Source: Pseudopedobacter saltans (lineage in GTDB: Bacteria; Bacteroidota; Bacteroidia; Chitinophagales; Chitinophagaceae). Taken from it: DNA of 31,545 nucleotides. The position numbers were made by a program, and so were the translations under genes. The stretch covers positions 1 through 31,545 of the forward strand of contig QFOI01000002.1 in the NCBI GenBank assembly GCA_003241175.1. Reading direction: 5' to 3'. Below the pieces are notes generated by a model. It did no database searches. It was not told the DNA's origin and was given only the letters and a program-made list of their open reading frames with translations. Below are positions 15,397 through 24,672 of this stretch, in pieces; within the stretch, counting starts at the first letter, position 1; each line of letters begins with the position of its first letter.

Positions 15397-15853
15397 CCAT
15401 TTTTAAAGTTATATTCTTCTTAACAAGAATGTTAAAATAAAATAAACATTATTAGTCTATTTATTTTGTAGAGTAAATAAAAAGAGCTTCCTTTGAAAAA
15501 TGTTAATGAGTAAATAATTAAATATTGGCTTTTTTCAAATATATATTTTTTGTCATGATTATTCATTTATTTGAAATTTTGCACTAAAATTATTTCGTTT
15601 ATTTGCCTTATATATTAAATTTTCTATTTTTTCTGTGATTTTTTTAAAAAAATCACAACAACAAAAAATATTTTTTAAAGAAATTATAAGTGTTGATCTA
15701 TTCGAATAAAAAACATTAAAAAATTAATTATTTGTTAATAGAATATTAATAAATAATTATATCTTCGAATCTGTTACACATTAGAAAATCTCACGAAGAA
15801 GTGTTTTCTTCATACTTTCTTCGTTAATTTTTTCATTTAATTAAACAAAACAC
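15397..15853. other. Gene-free leader of the first SusCD locus
   Basis: 457 bp, very AT-rich, no plausible gene. It holds a weak 6-bp hairpin ATTCTT/AAGAAT (15413-15430) just past the LpxR-family gene, the perfect palindrome at 15634-15657, and TATCTTCG (15760-15767), a possible -7 element that would give a leader of about 80 bases to the susC start. No ECF sigma factor, anti-sigma or hybrid two-component gene accompanies the locus. Confidence 0.5.
15634..15657. promoter_or_regulatory. Perfect 24-bp palindrome upstream of susC-1
   Basis: Two perfectly complementary 12-base halves without a spacer: TGTGA, seven T, seven A, TCACA. The outer TGTGA/TCACA resembles CRP/FNR half-sites but with 14 rather than 6 bases between, so a known CRP site is not supported. 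It lies about 200 bp before the susC start and about 100 bp upstream of the possible -7 element. An operator is the likeliest role; a terminator of the upstream gene is less likely because no T-tract follows. Confidence 0.4.
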
Positions 15854-18800
15854 ATGAGTTCAAGAAGATTGACAAGGCTACTCCTAAGCCTATTTGTTTT
15901 GATTGTATCATTGGGCAAAACCTACGCTCAGAAGATTACAATTAAAGGGGACGTTAAAACTACAGATTCCAAAGCCATAGATGCTGCGACTATTAAAGTA
16001 GAGGGAGCCAAAGGTTCTGTTGTTTTCACAGACACATCCGGAGCTTTTACGATTGAAGCCAATAACGGAAGTCGTATAGTTGTAGAAAGAGTTGGATACA
16101 AACCAAAAACTATTACTGTTTCTCAAGACATTTCATATTACAGTATAGTATTAGAAGGTTCGGGTTCTGATAATTTAGATGAAGTTATTGTTACAGGTTT
16201 ATCTACTGTTAAGAGAAAAGACTTTGCTGGAGCAGTTACTACATTAAAATCTAGAGATTTGCAAGATAGACCAGTTGGTTCTTTTGATCAACTACTGCAA
16301 GGCAAGATTCCTGGTTTACTAGCACTGACATCAAGTGGCCAACCTGGCAATTCTACTACGATTATAATCAGAGGACAGAGTTCTATAGCAGGAGGTAATA
16401 ATCCACTATACATCATTGATGGGGTTCCTGTAGAGGCTGGAGTTTTTCAGGCATACAATCCCAATGATTTTGCCACATTAGACGTCTTAAGAGATGCCTC
16501 TGCGTCTGCGATGTATGGTTCTAGGGGAGCTGCTGGCGTAATTGTAGCAACGACTAAAAGAGGCCAAGCTGGTAAAGCACAGGTAACCTATAATGCAAAT
16601 ATAGGAGTAAAGTCCAGACCTGATTTTGCTTATAGTGCTATGAGTACAGCAGAATTGTTACAGGCTCAGGAAGATTATGGGAGAATAGTGAATGGCTCTA
16701 CTGGAAGTTATCAAGGAACGACTAGTATTCCGGGGTGGTATTATTCTAAATTGAACCCGAGATATCAAGCCTTAACGAGCGCAGGTCAACTAGCAGCAGA
16801 TCAGTTCATGGATTCTTTGAGACAAATTAATACCAATTGGATGGATGAGATTTTCCGGAACGGTACATTTGGTCAACATACATTATCAATTTCTGGAGGA
16901 GGAGAACGTACAAGAATTTATAGTGCAGTAGACTTATATGATGAACAAGGAACTACACTAAGAACTGATATGAAGAGGATTGCATTCAGGAATAACTTCG
17001 ATTATAAAGATGATAAGCTCTCTGTCTCTGTTTCCTCGAATTTGGCCTTCATCAAAAGAGATTTTCAACAATCTACAACGACCAATAGTACAGGTAATCC
17101 GTTTCTAGCATGGGTAATTGCCCCATCTTATCAAACAGTTAGAAAGGCAGATGGTTCTTACAATACTGGGACAGGCACAAAGTATGTTGCCAATAATATG
17201 TTAGATCTAACAAATCTGGATAGAAATTATAATAACCAAATAAATGCTAATATTGGAACAACTATTGGCTATAAATTACCAGAACATTTCTCACTAAATC
17301 TATTTTCAGGATTTAGTTTTAGAGAAACCCAATCTACTAATTATGGTAGTAAATTGGCCTATTCAAGAGTTTCTTCCACTACTCTAACAACAAACGCTGG
17401 CTTTCAGACGGAAGGTTTAACAAGGTATTTTGGTGGTGATATTCGCCCAAGTTTAAACTATAACAACACCTTTAACAAAGACCATTCGCTTAATTTAACA
17501 TTGATGGGAGAGTATTTGGTAGAGCTAAATAAAAGCTTTAGTATGACCGGCTATGGTATCGATCCAAGAACTCCAAATACTCCAGCAGCCATTACCACTG
17601 CAACAGCCAGTAATCAATTGTATCCTTCCTTGGGTGGGGGGAAGTCGAGAAATAGCCTAATGTCCGGAATGTTGTATGGAACTTACTCTTATAAAGAAAA
17701 GTATACATTCACAGGATCTTATAGGCAAGATGGATCATCTAAACTGCCTTCTGATAAACGTTGGGTTGGTTTCTATAGTGTTGGTGGAATCTGGAATGCA
17801 ATAGAAGAATCCTTCCTCACAAATAGTAAAGTGTTAAGCAATCTTAGAGTTAGTTTAAGTTATGGAGGGGCGGGTAATAATGCCTCAGGCAACTTTGCTT
17901 ATGGAGACTTTGGCTACTTGCCACAATATACTAATGGCTCTTATGCAGGTATCACAACCATTTATTCAAATAATGCAGGAAATTCGGACTTAACATGGGA
18001 GAAGGTATATCAGTGGAATTTGGGCATCGATTTTGGATTTCTTCAAAATAGACTAACCGGTAATGTCAATTTTTATCATAAGGAGACAAAAGACATGTTT
18101 GTAAACAGAACTATGTCGGCGACTGCAGGTTATGGTACTGGAGCAACTATTGTTGTTAATGCTGGAACGATGGTAAATAAGGGTATAGAGTTAATGTTAA
18201 ATTATGATGTTATTAGAAGTCATAATTTCCTTTGGAGTTTAACAGGGAATGCTTCCTATAATAGAAATAGAGTAACCAGTTTGGGAGGAGAATCTTCTTA
18301 TGCCTATGGAACAAGTTTATTGGAGGTTGGAAAACCTCTAGGCGGACAGTATACTGTTAAGTGGGCTGGTGTAGATCAGGCAACTGGCGCACCTTTATAC
18401 TATAAATTAGATGGAACAATAACGTCAACCTATAGCTCCTCTGATCAACAAGTTTTTGGAACCTGGGAGGCTCCATGGAAAGGAGGTTTTGGAACATCTA
18501 TATCATATAAAGGATTAAGTTTGGATGTTAACTTCAGTTGGCAGAGGGGTGCTACTAAGTCAGACAATATGCAATATTTTGCAGAAAATCTATCTGGTTT
18601 CTTAGCTGCAGGGTATAATCAAGCGTCATCCTTAAACTTTTGGAAACAACCAGGTGATGTTGCCACAACTCCTAGTCCATTGTATTCTACCAATTTTGCG
18701 TCCAATCTATTGCATAGTGCTGATTTCTTAAGATTAAAGGACGTTACTTTAACTTATGCTATTCCTAAGGATATCTTGAGCAAAACCAAAGTAGTAAAAG

Positions 18801-18946
18801 CGGCATCAGTTTTTGTACAAGGCTGGAATTTATTTATGTGGACAAAATGGAGAGGTCCAGACCCTGAAGCTGGCGCAACAAATATTAACTTATCAGAGTA
18901 CCCTAACCCAAAGTCAATAACAGGTGGAGTTAGAATCACTTTTTAA
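15854..18946 (+). CDS. SusC/RagA-family TonB-linked outer-membrane protein (locus 1)
   Basis: 1030 aa. Signal peptide 1-26 (LLLSLFVLIVSLGKTYAQ), CarboxypepD_reg-like domain about 28-100 (IKGDVKTTDSKAIDAATIKVEG ... GYKPKTITV), TonB box LDEVIVTG (108-115), plug about 118-230 with the SusC hallmark IIIRGQSSIAGGNNPLYIIDGVP and DASASAMYGSRGAAGVI, then a 22-strand barrel ending GGVRITF. With its SusD lid it forms a TonB-driven importer for large nutrients (glycans or peptides) at the outer membrane. Substrate cannot be told from sequence; no degradative enzymes flank it. Stop is 10 bp before susD-1, which is co-transcribed. Confidence 0.95.
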   Translation: MSSRRLTRLLLSLFVLIVSLGKTYAQKITIKGDVKTTDSKAIDAATIKVEGAKGSVVFTDTSGAFTIEANNGSRIVVERVGYKPKTITVSQDISYYSIVLEGSGSDNLDEVIVTGLSTVKRKDFAGAVTTLKSRDLQDRPVGSFDQLLQGKIPGLLALTSSGQPGNSTTIIIRGQSSIAGGNNPLYIIDGVPVEAGVFQAYNPNDFATLDVLRDASASAMYGSRGAAGVIVATTKRGQAGKAQVTYNANIGVKSRPDFAYSAMSTAELLQAQEDYGRIVNGSTGSYQGTTSIPGWYYSKLNPRYQALTSAGQLAADQFMDSLRQINTNWMDEIFRNGTFGQHTLSISGGGERTRIYSAVDLYDEQGTTLRTDMKRIAFRNNFDYKDDKLSVSVSSNLAFIKRDFQQSTTTNSTGNPFLAWVIAPSYQTVRKADGSYNTGTGTKYVANNMLDLTNLDRNYNNQINANIGTTIGYKLPEHFSLNLFSGFSFRETQSTNYGSKLAYSRVSSTTLTTNAGFQTEGLTRYFGGDIRPSLNYNNTFNKDHSLNLTLMGEYLVELNKSFSMTGYGIDPRTPNTPAAITTATASNQLYPSLGGGKSRNSLMSGMLYGTYSYKEKYTFTGSYRQDGSSKLPSDKRWVGFYSVGGIWNAIEESFLTNSKVLSNLRVSLSYGGAGNNASGNFAYGDFGYLPQYTNGSYAGITTIYSNNAGNSDLTWEKVYQWNLGIDFGFLQNRLTGNVNFYHKETKDMFVNRTMSATAGYGTGATIVVNAGTMVNKGIELMLNYDVIRSHNFLWSLTGNASYNRNRVTSLGGESSYAYGTSLLEVGKPLGGQYTVKWAGVDQATGAPLYYKLDGTITSTYSSSDQQVFGTWEAPWKGGFGTSISYKGLSLDVNFSWQRGATKSDNMQYFAENLSGFLAAGYNQASSLNFWKQPGDVATTPSPLYSTNFASNLLHSADFLRLKDVTLTYAIPKDILSKTKVVKAASVFVQGWNLFMWTKWRGPDPEAGATNINLSEYPNPKSITGGVRITF

Positions 18947-18956
18947 AAATAATGAA

Positions 18957-20360
18957 ATGAAAATAAGGACTTTAAAATACATGTTTTTTAGTTTGGCTAT
19001 TTCCACATTGGCAAGTTGTAGTAAAGGTTTGGATTTAGAACCGACTGACGTATTTTCCGATGCAAATGCATTTACAACAATCTCTGATGCCCAAGCGGGT
19101 GCTTATGAGGCATATGCTAGATTTGGAACAGCCTATTCCAATAATCTGTATGTAAATGCTTTAGTCTCAGATGAAGCAACTTTAGGAACTGGCAATGGAG
19201 GTCAGGGCGCATTGACTTACAGGTTGCAATTTAGTGCTGACAATACAACAGGAGGAGATGTCATCGCTGCCTGGGGTTCATATTATTCAACCATAGATCA
19301 GACAAATAGGATTCTTAACTATATACCAACGGTAACGGCAACAGCCGCTCAAGAGCCAAGACGAAACATTATTAAAGGGCAAATGTTTGGATTAAGAGGC
19401 ATGTCTGAATTTGAATTGTTACAAGCATATACCAAACGTTACGATGCCTCAAATACAGACGGAGTTCCGTTGGTTACTAATTATTCAGCGGCCAATGTGA
19501 ATAATAAACCAGCAAGGAGCACTGTTGCCCAAGTAGTAACACAGATACAAAATGACCTTGATAGTGCTAGTACGTTGTTAAGTTCCCAAGCTTTTTCTGA
19601 CACCAATGTCAATATTATTAATGTAAGTGCTTACAAAGCAAGGTTGGCGATGTATATGGGTGATTATCAGACTGCAATTACCAACGCTAATACAGTAATT
19701 TCTAGCGGGGCAAAAACACTTTCTCCAAGAGCAGACTTTTCAAATATTTGGACGGATGCCAATACAAACGAAACGTTGTTTAGAATAAGGTATACAGGTA
19801 CAGGGATAGGTGCATTGTGGACTACAACCGGAGGGTTAATATATATAGCTCCATCCTCGCAGTTGATATCTACGTTTGCAACAACAGATATAAGGTTAAC
19901 TGCCTATATTGGAGGATCGGCAACCAATGGTTATTATGTTAACAAGTATTATACATCTTCTCTTGGAGGGCGTATTGTCAGTGAGAAAGTAATCAGAATC
20001 GCAGAGATGTATTTATTAAGAGCCGAAGCAAATGCTAGACTTAGTTCTGGTGATATAACATCGGCGACTAGTGATCTTAATGCTGTTCGTGCTGCTAGAA
20101 TAAGCGGTTACACATCAGCTACTTTCTCTAGCAGAGCGGATTTAATTACTGCAATTATGCAAGAACGTTATAAAGAGTTGTGTTTTGAAGGCTTAAGATA
20201 CTTTGATTTAAAAAGAAACTCTTTGCCACTTGAAAGGAGTTTAGCAGACGCATCTCCAGCTTGGCAAAGTTTGGCGGCTGATAGTTATAGATGGGTGTTG
20301 CCAATACCACAAGCGGAGTTAAATACAAATCCCAATATCCAACAAAACCCCGGCTATTAA
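18957..20360 (+). CDS. SusD/RagB-family nutrient-binding lipoprotein (locus 1)
   Basis: 467 aa from ATG 18957, chosen because the lipoprotein signal starts there (MKIRTLKYMFFSLAISTLASC; lipid attached to the Cys at residue 21). The frame also opens inside susC at 18924, which is unlikely. The mature start GLDLEPTDVFSD is typical of SusD, followed by helical TPR-like pairs (GQMFGLRGMSEFELLQAYTKRY; ALLR-type segment EMYLLRAEANARL with SGDITSATSDLNAVRAAR) and the C-terminal signature ERYKELCFEGLRYFDLKR ... WVLPIPQAELNTNPNIQQNPGY. It is the surface lid that captures substrate for SusC. Spacing of 10 bp to susC-1 and 32 bp to the next gene shows an operon. Confidence 0.95.
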   Translation: MKIRTLKYMFFSLAISTLASCSKGLDLEPTDVFSDANAFTTISDAQAGAYEAYARFGTAYSNNLYVNALVSDEATLGTGNGGQGALTYRLQFSADNTTGGDVIAAWGSYYSTIDQTNRILNYIPTVTATAAQEPRRNIIKGQMFGLRGMSEFELLQAYTKRYDASNTDGVPLVTNYSAANVNNKPARSTVAQVVTQIQNDLDSASTLLSSQAFSDTNVNIINVSAYKARLAMYMGDYQTAITNANTVISSGAKTLSPRADFSNIWTDANTNETLFRIRYTGTGIGALWTTTGGLIYIAPSSQLISTFATTDIRLTAYIGGSATNGYYVNKYYTSSLGGRIVSEKVIRIAEMYLLRAEANARLSSGDITSATSDLNAVRAARISGYTSATFSSRADLITAIMQERYKELCFEGLRYFDLKRNSLPLERSLADASPAWQSLAADSYRWVLPIPQAELNTNPNIQQNPGY

Positions 20361-20392
20361 TTAGCAAATTCAAAATTATTAAATCATTGAAT

Positions 20393-21238
20393 ATGAAAAA
20401 ATTTTCATTGAGACGTTATTCTGTTATTTTCATCTGTTTTTTATCGACCCTATTTTTAGTATATAGTTGTAATAAAAATAATCCATACGAAACAATCATC
20501 GCACCAACCATGGCCGAGTTTACCACAAGCTCATCCGTGTTGACTTTTGGGATTGGAAATGCAACGGCAACAAGCAATTATATTATACCAATTGGTCTAA
20601 CTTCTGCTTCTGGAAGTGCAACGCCAGTTAAAGTATCTATTAGTTCTCCTACTGGAGCTGTACAAGGGACACAGTATAATGTTAGTTCCACTGACATTAC
20701 AATCCCAGCAGGAAAGGTATTGGATTCCTCTTTGGTTATTTCTGCCAACTACGCCACTTATCAATCCGGAAGAATTGATACATTAGTGCTAACTATTTCA
20801 GGTGGTGATGCTAATTATGTATTAGATAGTGCAAAAACTAAAATAAAATTGGTACTAAGAAGATCTTGTGCATTAGCTATTTCTGATTATGTAGGGGATT
20901 TTGTTGTGGTTCAAGACGCATGGGAAGATTATTCAGCTGGCGATGTTATAACATTAACCAATGTTGATGCGACACATTTTAGTTTTAAAAACGTCCATGC
21001 AATTAGCCCTGTAGCAATTTCGGTGACAGTAAACACATCTACAAATGCAGTATCCATTGCGAAACAGACAATTGGAACTTTTTGGAATTACACGAACTCT
21101 TCTAATTATCCTTCTCCATTTATGTCAGCTACTGGATCGATTGAGGCTTGTGATAAAGTAATTAACTTGACCGTAACATATGGGTACTCATCTACTACAT
21201 GGTCTGGCACATATTTACTTCAATTGAAGAAAAAATAG
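20393..21238 (+). CDS. Surface lipoprotein of SusCD locus 1, function unknown
   Basis: 281 aa from ATG 20393. Lipoprotein signal MKKFSLRRYSVIFICFLSTLFLVYSC with lipobox VYSC (Cys26). Then a beta-sandwich rich in Ser/Thr/Gly (about 35-165: PIGLTSASGSATPVKVSISSP, TDITIPAGKVLDSSLVI, DTLVLTISGG) resembling Calx-beta/Ig-type domains of Bacteroidota surface lipoproteins, and a second beta-rich domain (about 170-281) that starts at the only other Cys cluster (RRSCALAISDYVGDFVV) and ends SGTYLLQLKKK. It is the third gene after susC and susD, the usual position of an accessory substrate-binding lipoprotein, but the family is not recognised. A terminator follows 30 bp downstream. Confidence 0.7.
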   Translation: MKKFSLRRYSVIFICFLSTLFLVYSCNKNNPYETIIAPTMAEFTTSSSVLTFGIGNATATSNYIIPIGLTSASGSATPVKVSISSPTGAVQGTQYNVSSTDITIPAGKVLDSSLVISANYATYQSGRIDTLVLTISGGDANYVLDSAKTKIKLVLRRSCALAISDYVGDFVVVQDAWEDYSAGDVITLTNVDATHFSFKNVHAISPVAISVTVNTSTNAVSIAKQTIGTFWNYTNSSNYPSPFMSATGSIEACDKVINLTVTYGYSSTTWSGTYLLQLKKK

Positions 21239-21268
21239 GTAAATTTTCTTAGAATGATCAAGTCTTTA

Positions 21269-21304
21269 AAACGACCGTCAATTATGGCGGTCGTTTCTTT
21301 TTGA
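21269..21304 (+). terminator. Terminator of SusCD locus 1
   Basis: Arms AAACGACCG (21269-21277) and CGGTCGTTT (21288-21296) with a 10-base loop, followed by CTTTTTG. It lies 30 bp after the lipoprotein stop and separates the two SusCD loci. Confidence 0.8.
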
Positions 21305-21436
21305 CTTTTATGTAACAATAATTATCATTTGTTAATATTTTATTTTATTAATTGAAAGTTAAAAATTAGATATTATTTAATATATCTTTTAATCATTAGT
21401 TTTTTTTAAATAATTATCTAAGTTAAAATTTTGAAA

Positions 21437-21457
21437 TTTCACAACATTTTAGTGAAA
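21437..21457. promoter_or_regulatory. Inverted repeat TTTCAC-N9-GTGAAA upstream of susC-2
   Basis: Six-base arms at 21437-21442 and 21452-21457 with nine bases between, 30 bp upstream of the likely -33 element. The position fits an operator or activator site. Short arms in AT-rich DNA make chance possible. Confidence 0.25.
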
Positions 21458-21486
21458 ACGCTGAAATAAGTTAAACTGTATTAATA

Positions 21487-21516
21487 TTTGGTTAAAATTT
21501 ATTTATTTTAACTTTA
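21487..21516 (+). promoter_or_regulatory. Probable Bacteroidota-type promoter of SusCD locus 2
   Basis: TTTG (21487-21490), 18 bp, then TAACTTTA (21509-21516): one base off TAnnTTTG and close to the 19-20 bp spacing of the phylum's primary sigma promoter. Transcription would begin about 90 bp before the ATG at 21616. The rest of 21239-21615 holds the terminator of locus 1 and one dyad, but no gene. Confidence 0.45.
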
Positions 21517-21615
21517 CGGTTATAAAAGCTTAACAATCTTTTAAACTTCTTCTAGTCGTTTTTGTCGAATCAAAGGAAATGGCTAAGCATAATTTTTACA
21601 CATCAATCAAAATAC

Positions 21616-24600
21616 ATGAGATACAGGAAGTTAAGCCTACGTATTGTATTGGGTTCAATGGGATTTTTTCTCTTTTCCCAATCATCAAGCGCACAGGCAA
21701 TTGATTCTGCGAAAATCAGCAAAAAGGAAAAGGATTCTATTTCGAATGCAAATGCATTGGATGAAGTAGTTGTCACTGCGCTTGGAAGAACACAGAGTCG
21801 TGCCAAAGTGGGTTATTCAACTGCTACATTCAACACCAACCAGATAAATAAAAATTCTCCTATTGGTGTTTTGGATGGAATTGCAGGCAAGGTAGCAGGA
21901 GCAGACATTTCCAATATTGGTGGAGCAACCTCATCAACAAAAGTTGTTTTAAGAGGTTATGGTGCAATTTCAGGAGGTGATAACCAACCGCTTTATGTAA
22001 TCGATGGTGTACCTTTCCAAGGAAATAGTTCAGCAGGTAATGCGAGTGGGTCGGCGGACTATGGTTCTGGCATTTCTAGTGTTAATCCTGCTGATATAGA
22101 AAGCGTTACAATACTTAAAGGTACTGCTGCTACAGCGCTTTATGGATCACAAGCTAAGAATGGTGCTATTATGATTACTACAAAGTCTGGGAAAGCTGGT
22201 AAATTAAAAGTTGAATATTTTGGGACCTATGATTTTAGCAAGGTGGGAAAATTGCCTGATATGCAAGATCAATTTGGTCAAGGCTGGGGTGGTGAATTTG
22301 TTCTACCGGAAAACGGGAGCTGGGGGCCAAGATTAGATGGAAAGATGCGTCCTTGGGGTTCTATTGTAGACAACTCTCAGTTAGTTAAGCCCTTTTCTTT
22401 TGTAAAAAATAACATAAGAGATTTTTATCAAACAGGTAAAGAATTTAACAATAATGTTAGTGTTTCAGGTGGTAATGAACATAATCAAATTTATTTTTCT
22501 TATGGTAATTTGTATAATGATGGACCTATTCCAACCAAAGTAGATTATTTGCAAAGAAATACATTTTCTTTAAGGACAAATACAGAATATGGAAATTTTA
22601 AAGCAGGTTTTTCCTTTAATTACACTAATAGAAAAGTAAATATTCCTAGTACTGGTCAATCGGACAATGGAAATGGTGGTGTTTTTCAATCTTTATTACA
22701 GATTCCTGTCGATATTCCCATTAAAGATTTTGCAGCTTACAATAACAAATTTTTCAACGTAGATAATTATTTCACACCTTATGCTGCTAATCCTTATTAT
22801 GGGTTAAATGAAAACGGAAATACGCAGAACTCGGATCGCTTTTTTGGTAGTATTGATTTGAGTTATGCTTTTACCAAACATTTTTCTGTACAGTGGAGAA
22901 CAGGTGGAGACTTTTTCAATGCAAGAACATTTGAATGGGCGCAACCCAATAAACCGTCTACAGGTTCTTGGAATGACGGAGGTAACACTGAAGGTGCTGT
23001 ACGTGCTCCGGCTTATGGTGGGGTTTACCAAGGGTCAAGCTACCTAGGTACAATCAATTCCGACTTGATTTTGAAATATAATCAAGATATAACACCAGAT
23101 TTTAATCTAGATGTAATTGCTGGTGGAAACTATTACCAATTAACACAGAGAACGGAATCTGCTAGTGTTACTAGCTTAACAATTCCTGGTTTCTTTAACT
23201 TGTCTAATTCAACACAACAACCAACCGCAGTAGATTTTAATTCTAGAAATCGTAGGAAAGGTTTATATGGACAAGTAACATTGGGCTATAAAGAACAATT
23301 ATTTTTGACAGGTAATGTTAGAAATGATTGGTCATCAACATTGCCACAGGGAAGCAATTCTTTCTTTTATCCGGGTGCAAGCTTGTCTTGGTTAGCATCT
23401 AGAACTTTTGATTTATCCAACACTCCTATTTCTTATTTGAAACTTAGAGCGGCTTATGGTAAAACGGGTTCTGATCCTAGTGCATATCAAACCGCTCAAA
23501 CCCTAGTTGCGTCAAATGTGAATCTTGGTTATGGCGCTCTTACATCTCCTTTTAATGGAGTCTCCGCTTTCGGAATATCTAACCAACTTGCAAATGCTAA
23601 TTTAACACCAATTTTCACTAAGGAATTTGAAACTGGTTTTGAAGCTAAATTCCTACATGATAGAATTGGTTTAGATGCGACCTATTATGATAAAAGAACT
23701 AAAGGACAGGTTTTCGCAGTACCTATAGATCCAGCTACGGGATATACAACTTTGGTCCAGAATTTAGGCACAGTTAGAAATAGAGGTATTGAGTTAACAT
23801 TGAATGCCACTCCGATTAGAACAAAAGATTTCAGTTGGAATACAACATATACATATACAAAAAACTGGAACAAAGTTTTAGAATTAACTGGAGGCACGCC
23901 TAACCCATTGCTGGCATCTTCTTATGATGCTGAGTTAAGGGCTGTTGTCGGAAAGTCTGTGGCTTCTGTCTATGCTCCTATCCCCCAACTTTCACCTGAT
24001 GGAAAGGTCGTGGTGAATGCTGCGGGTCTTCCTCAAGTGAATACTACACCAGATTCATCCAACTATGGTATGACAAAGGGTTACTATGGCCAGGCATTGT
24101 ATGATTACATGATGGGTTGGACCAATACATTCTCTTACAAAAATGTTAGTTTAAGTTTTTCTTTGGATTTTCGTTATGGTGGTGTGATGTACAGTCAGAC
24201 TGCTGACATGGTATTGTTTGATGGTAATAGTAAGGCGACGCTTTATAATGATCGTAAACCATTCGTGGTTCCAAATTCGGTAGTTCAAAATAGTGATGGT
24301 TCTTATTCGGAAAATACCACAGTGATAGGTACAAGCGATTATTACAAATATTTTTATCCAACAACAAATCCTGGATCTGCCTATTCGCAACGAATTTTTG
24401 ATAGGTCTTTCTTAAAATTAAGAGATATCAATTTGGCGTACAACTTACCTTCTACGGTTTCTGATGCATTGAAATTAAGTAATCTTAGTGTCGCTGTTTT
24501 TGCGAAGAACATTCTTCTTTGGACTCCTAAATCAAATATTTTTGTTGACCCAGAAGCTACAAACTTAGGTAATGATTTGACAGGTCAATTGGGAGAGTTT

Positions 24601-24654
24601 GCAAATGCTCCTTTGTTTAAGCAATTTGGTGTGACTCTACGTGCTTCTTTTTAA
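21616..24654 (+). CDS. SusC/RagA-family TonB-linked outer-membrane protein (locus 2), without N-terminal regulatory domain
   Basis: 1012 aa from ATG 21616, which begins the signal peptide (MRYRKLSLRIVLGSMGFFLF, cleavage near SSSAQ). The in-frame TTG at 21562 would put 18 polar residues before it. Unlike locus 1, no CarboxypepD_reg-like domain follows: after a short charged linker (IDSAKISKKEKDSISNANA) the TonB box LDEVVVTA appears at 48-55. The plug has VVLRGYGAISGGDNQPLYVIDGVPF and GTAATALYGSQAKNGAIMITT, then the barrel runs to GVTLRASF. It forms a TonB-driven importer with the SusD encoded 18 bp downstream. The barrel sequence is only distantly like that of locus 1, so this is not a recent duplication. 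Gene order downstream suggests a peptide substrate. Confidence 0.95.
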   Translation: MRYRKLSLRIVLGSMGFFLFSQSSSAQAIDSAKISKKEKDSISNANALDEVVVTALGRTQSRAKVGYSTATFNTNQINKNSPIGVLDGIAGKVAGADISNIGGATSSTKVVLRGYGAISGGDNQPLYVIDGVPFQGNSSAGNASGSADYGSGISSVNPADIESVTILKGTAATALYGSQAKNGAIMITTKSGKAGKLKVEYFGTYDFSKVGKLPDMQDQFGQGWGGEFVLPENGSWGPRLDGKMRPWGSIVDNSQLVKPFSFVKNNIRDFYQTGKEFNNNVSVSGGNEHNQIYFSYGNLYNDGPIPTKVDYLQRNTFSLRTNTEYGNFKAGFSFNYTNRKVNIPSTGQSDNGNGGVFQSLLQIPVDIPIKDFAAYNNKFFNVDNYFTPYAANPYYGLNENGNTQNSDRFFGSIDLSYAFTKHFSVQWRTGGDFFNARTFEWAQPNKPSTGSWNDGGNTEGAVRAPAYGGVYQGSSYLGTINSDLILKYNQDITPDFNLDVIAGGNYYQLTQRTESASVTSLTIPGFFNLSNSTQQPTAVDFNSRNRRKGLYGQVTLGYKEQLFLTGNVRNDWSSTLPQGSNSFFYPGASLSWLASRTFDLSNTPISYLKLRAAYGKTGSDPSAYQTAQTLVASNVNLGYGALTSPFNGVSAFGISNQLANANLTPIFTKEFETGFEAKFLHDRIGLDATYYDKRTKGQVFAVPIDPATGYTTLVQNLGTVRNRGIELTLNATPIRTKDFSWNTTYTYTKNWNKVLELTGGTPNPLLASSYDAELRAVVGKSVASVYAPIPQLSPDGKVVVNAAGLPQVNTTPDSSNYGMTKGYYGQALYDYMMGWTNTFSYKNVSLSFSLDFRYGGVMYSQTADMVLFDGNSKATLYNDRKPFVVPNSVVQNSDGSYSENTTVIGTSDYYKYFYPTTNPGSAYSQRIFDRSFLKLRDINLAYNLPSTVSDALKLSNLSVAVFAKNILLWTPKSNIFVDPEATNLGNDLTGQLGEFANAPLFKQFGVTLRASF

Positions 24655-24672
24655 TCTAAACACAAAGAACAA

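Noticed and set aside
15634..15657. CRP binding site
   Set aside because: TGTGA and TCACA are 14 bases apart instead of 6, so it was kept only as an unassigned palindrome.
23685..24390. Minus-strand frames within susC-2 (for example 23685-23897 and 24146-24367)
   Set aside because: They lie wholly inside a well-supported gene, with no family signature or plausible upstream signals.
15854..24654. Recent duplication of one SusCD locus into two
   Set aside because: The two SusC proteins differ in N-terminal architecture and share only family motifs, and the SusD proteins belong to different subgroups.
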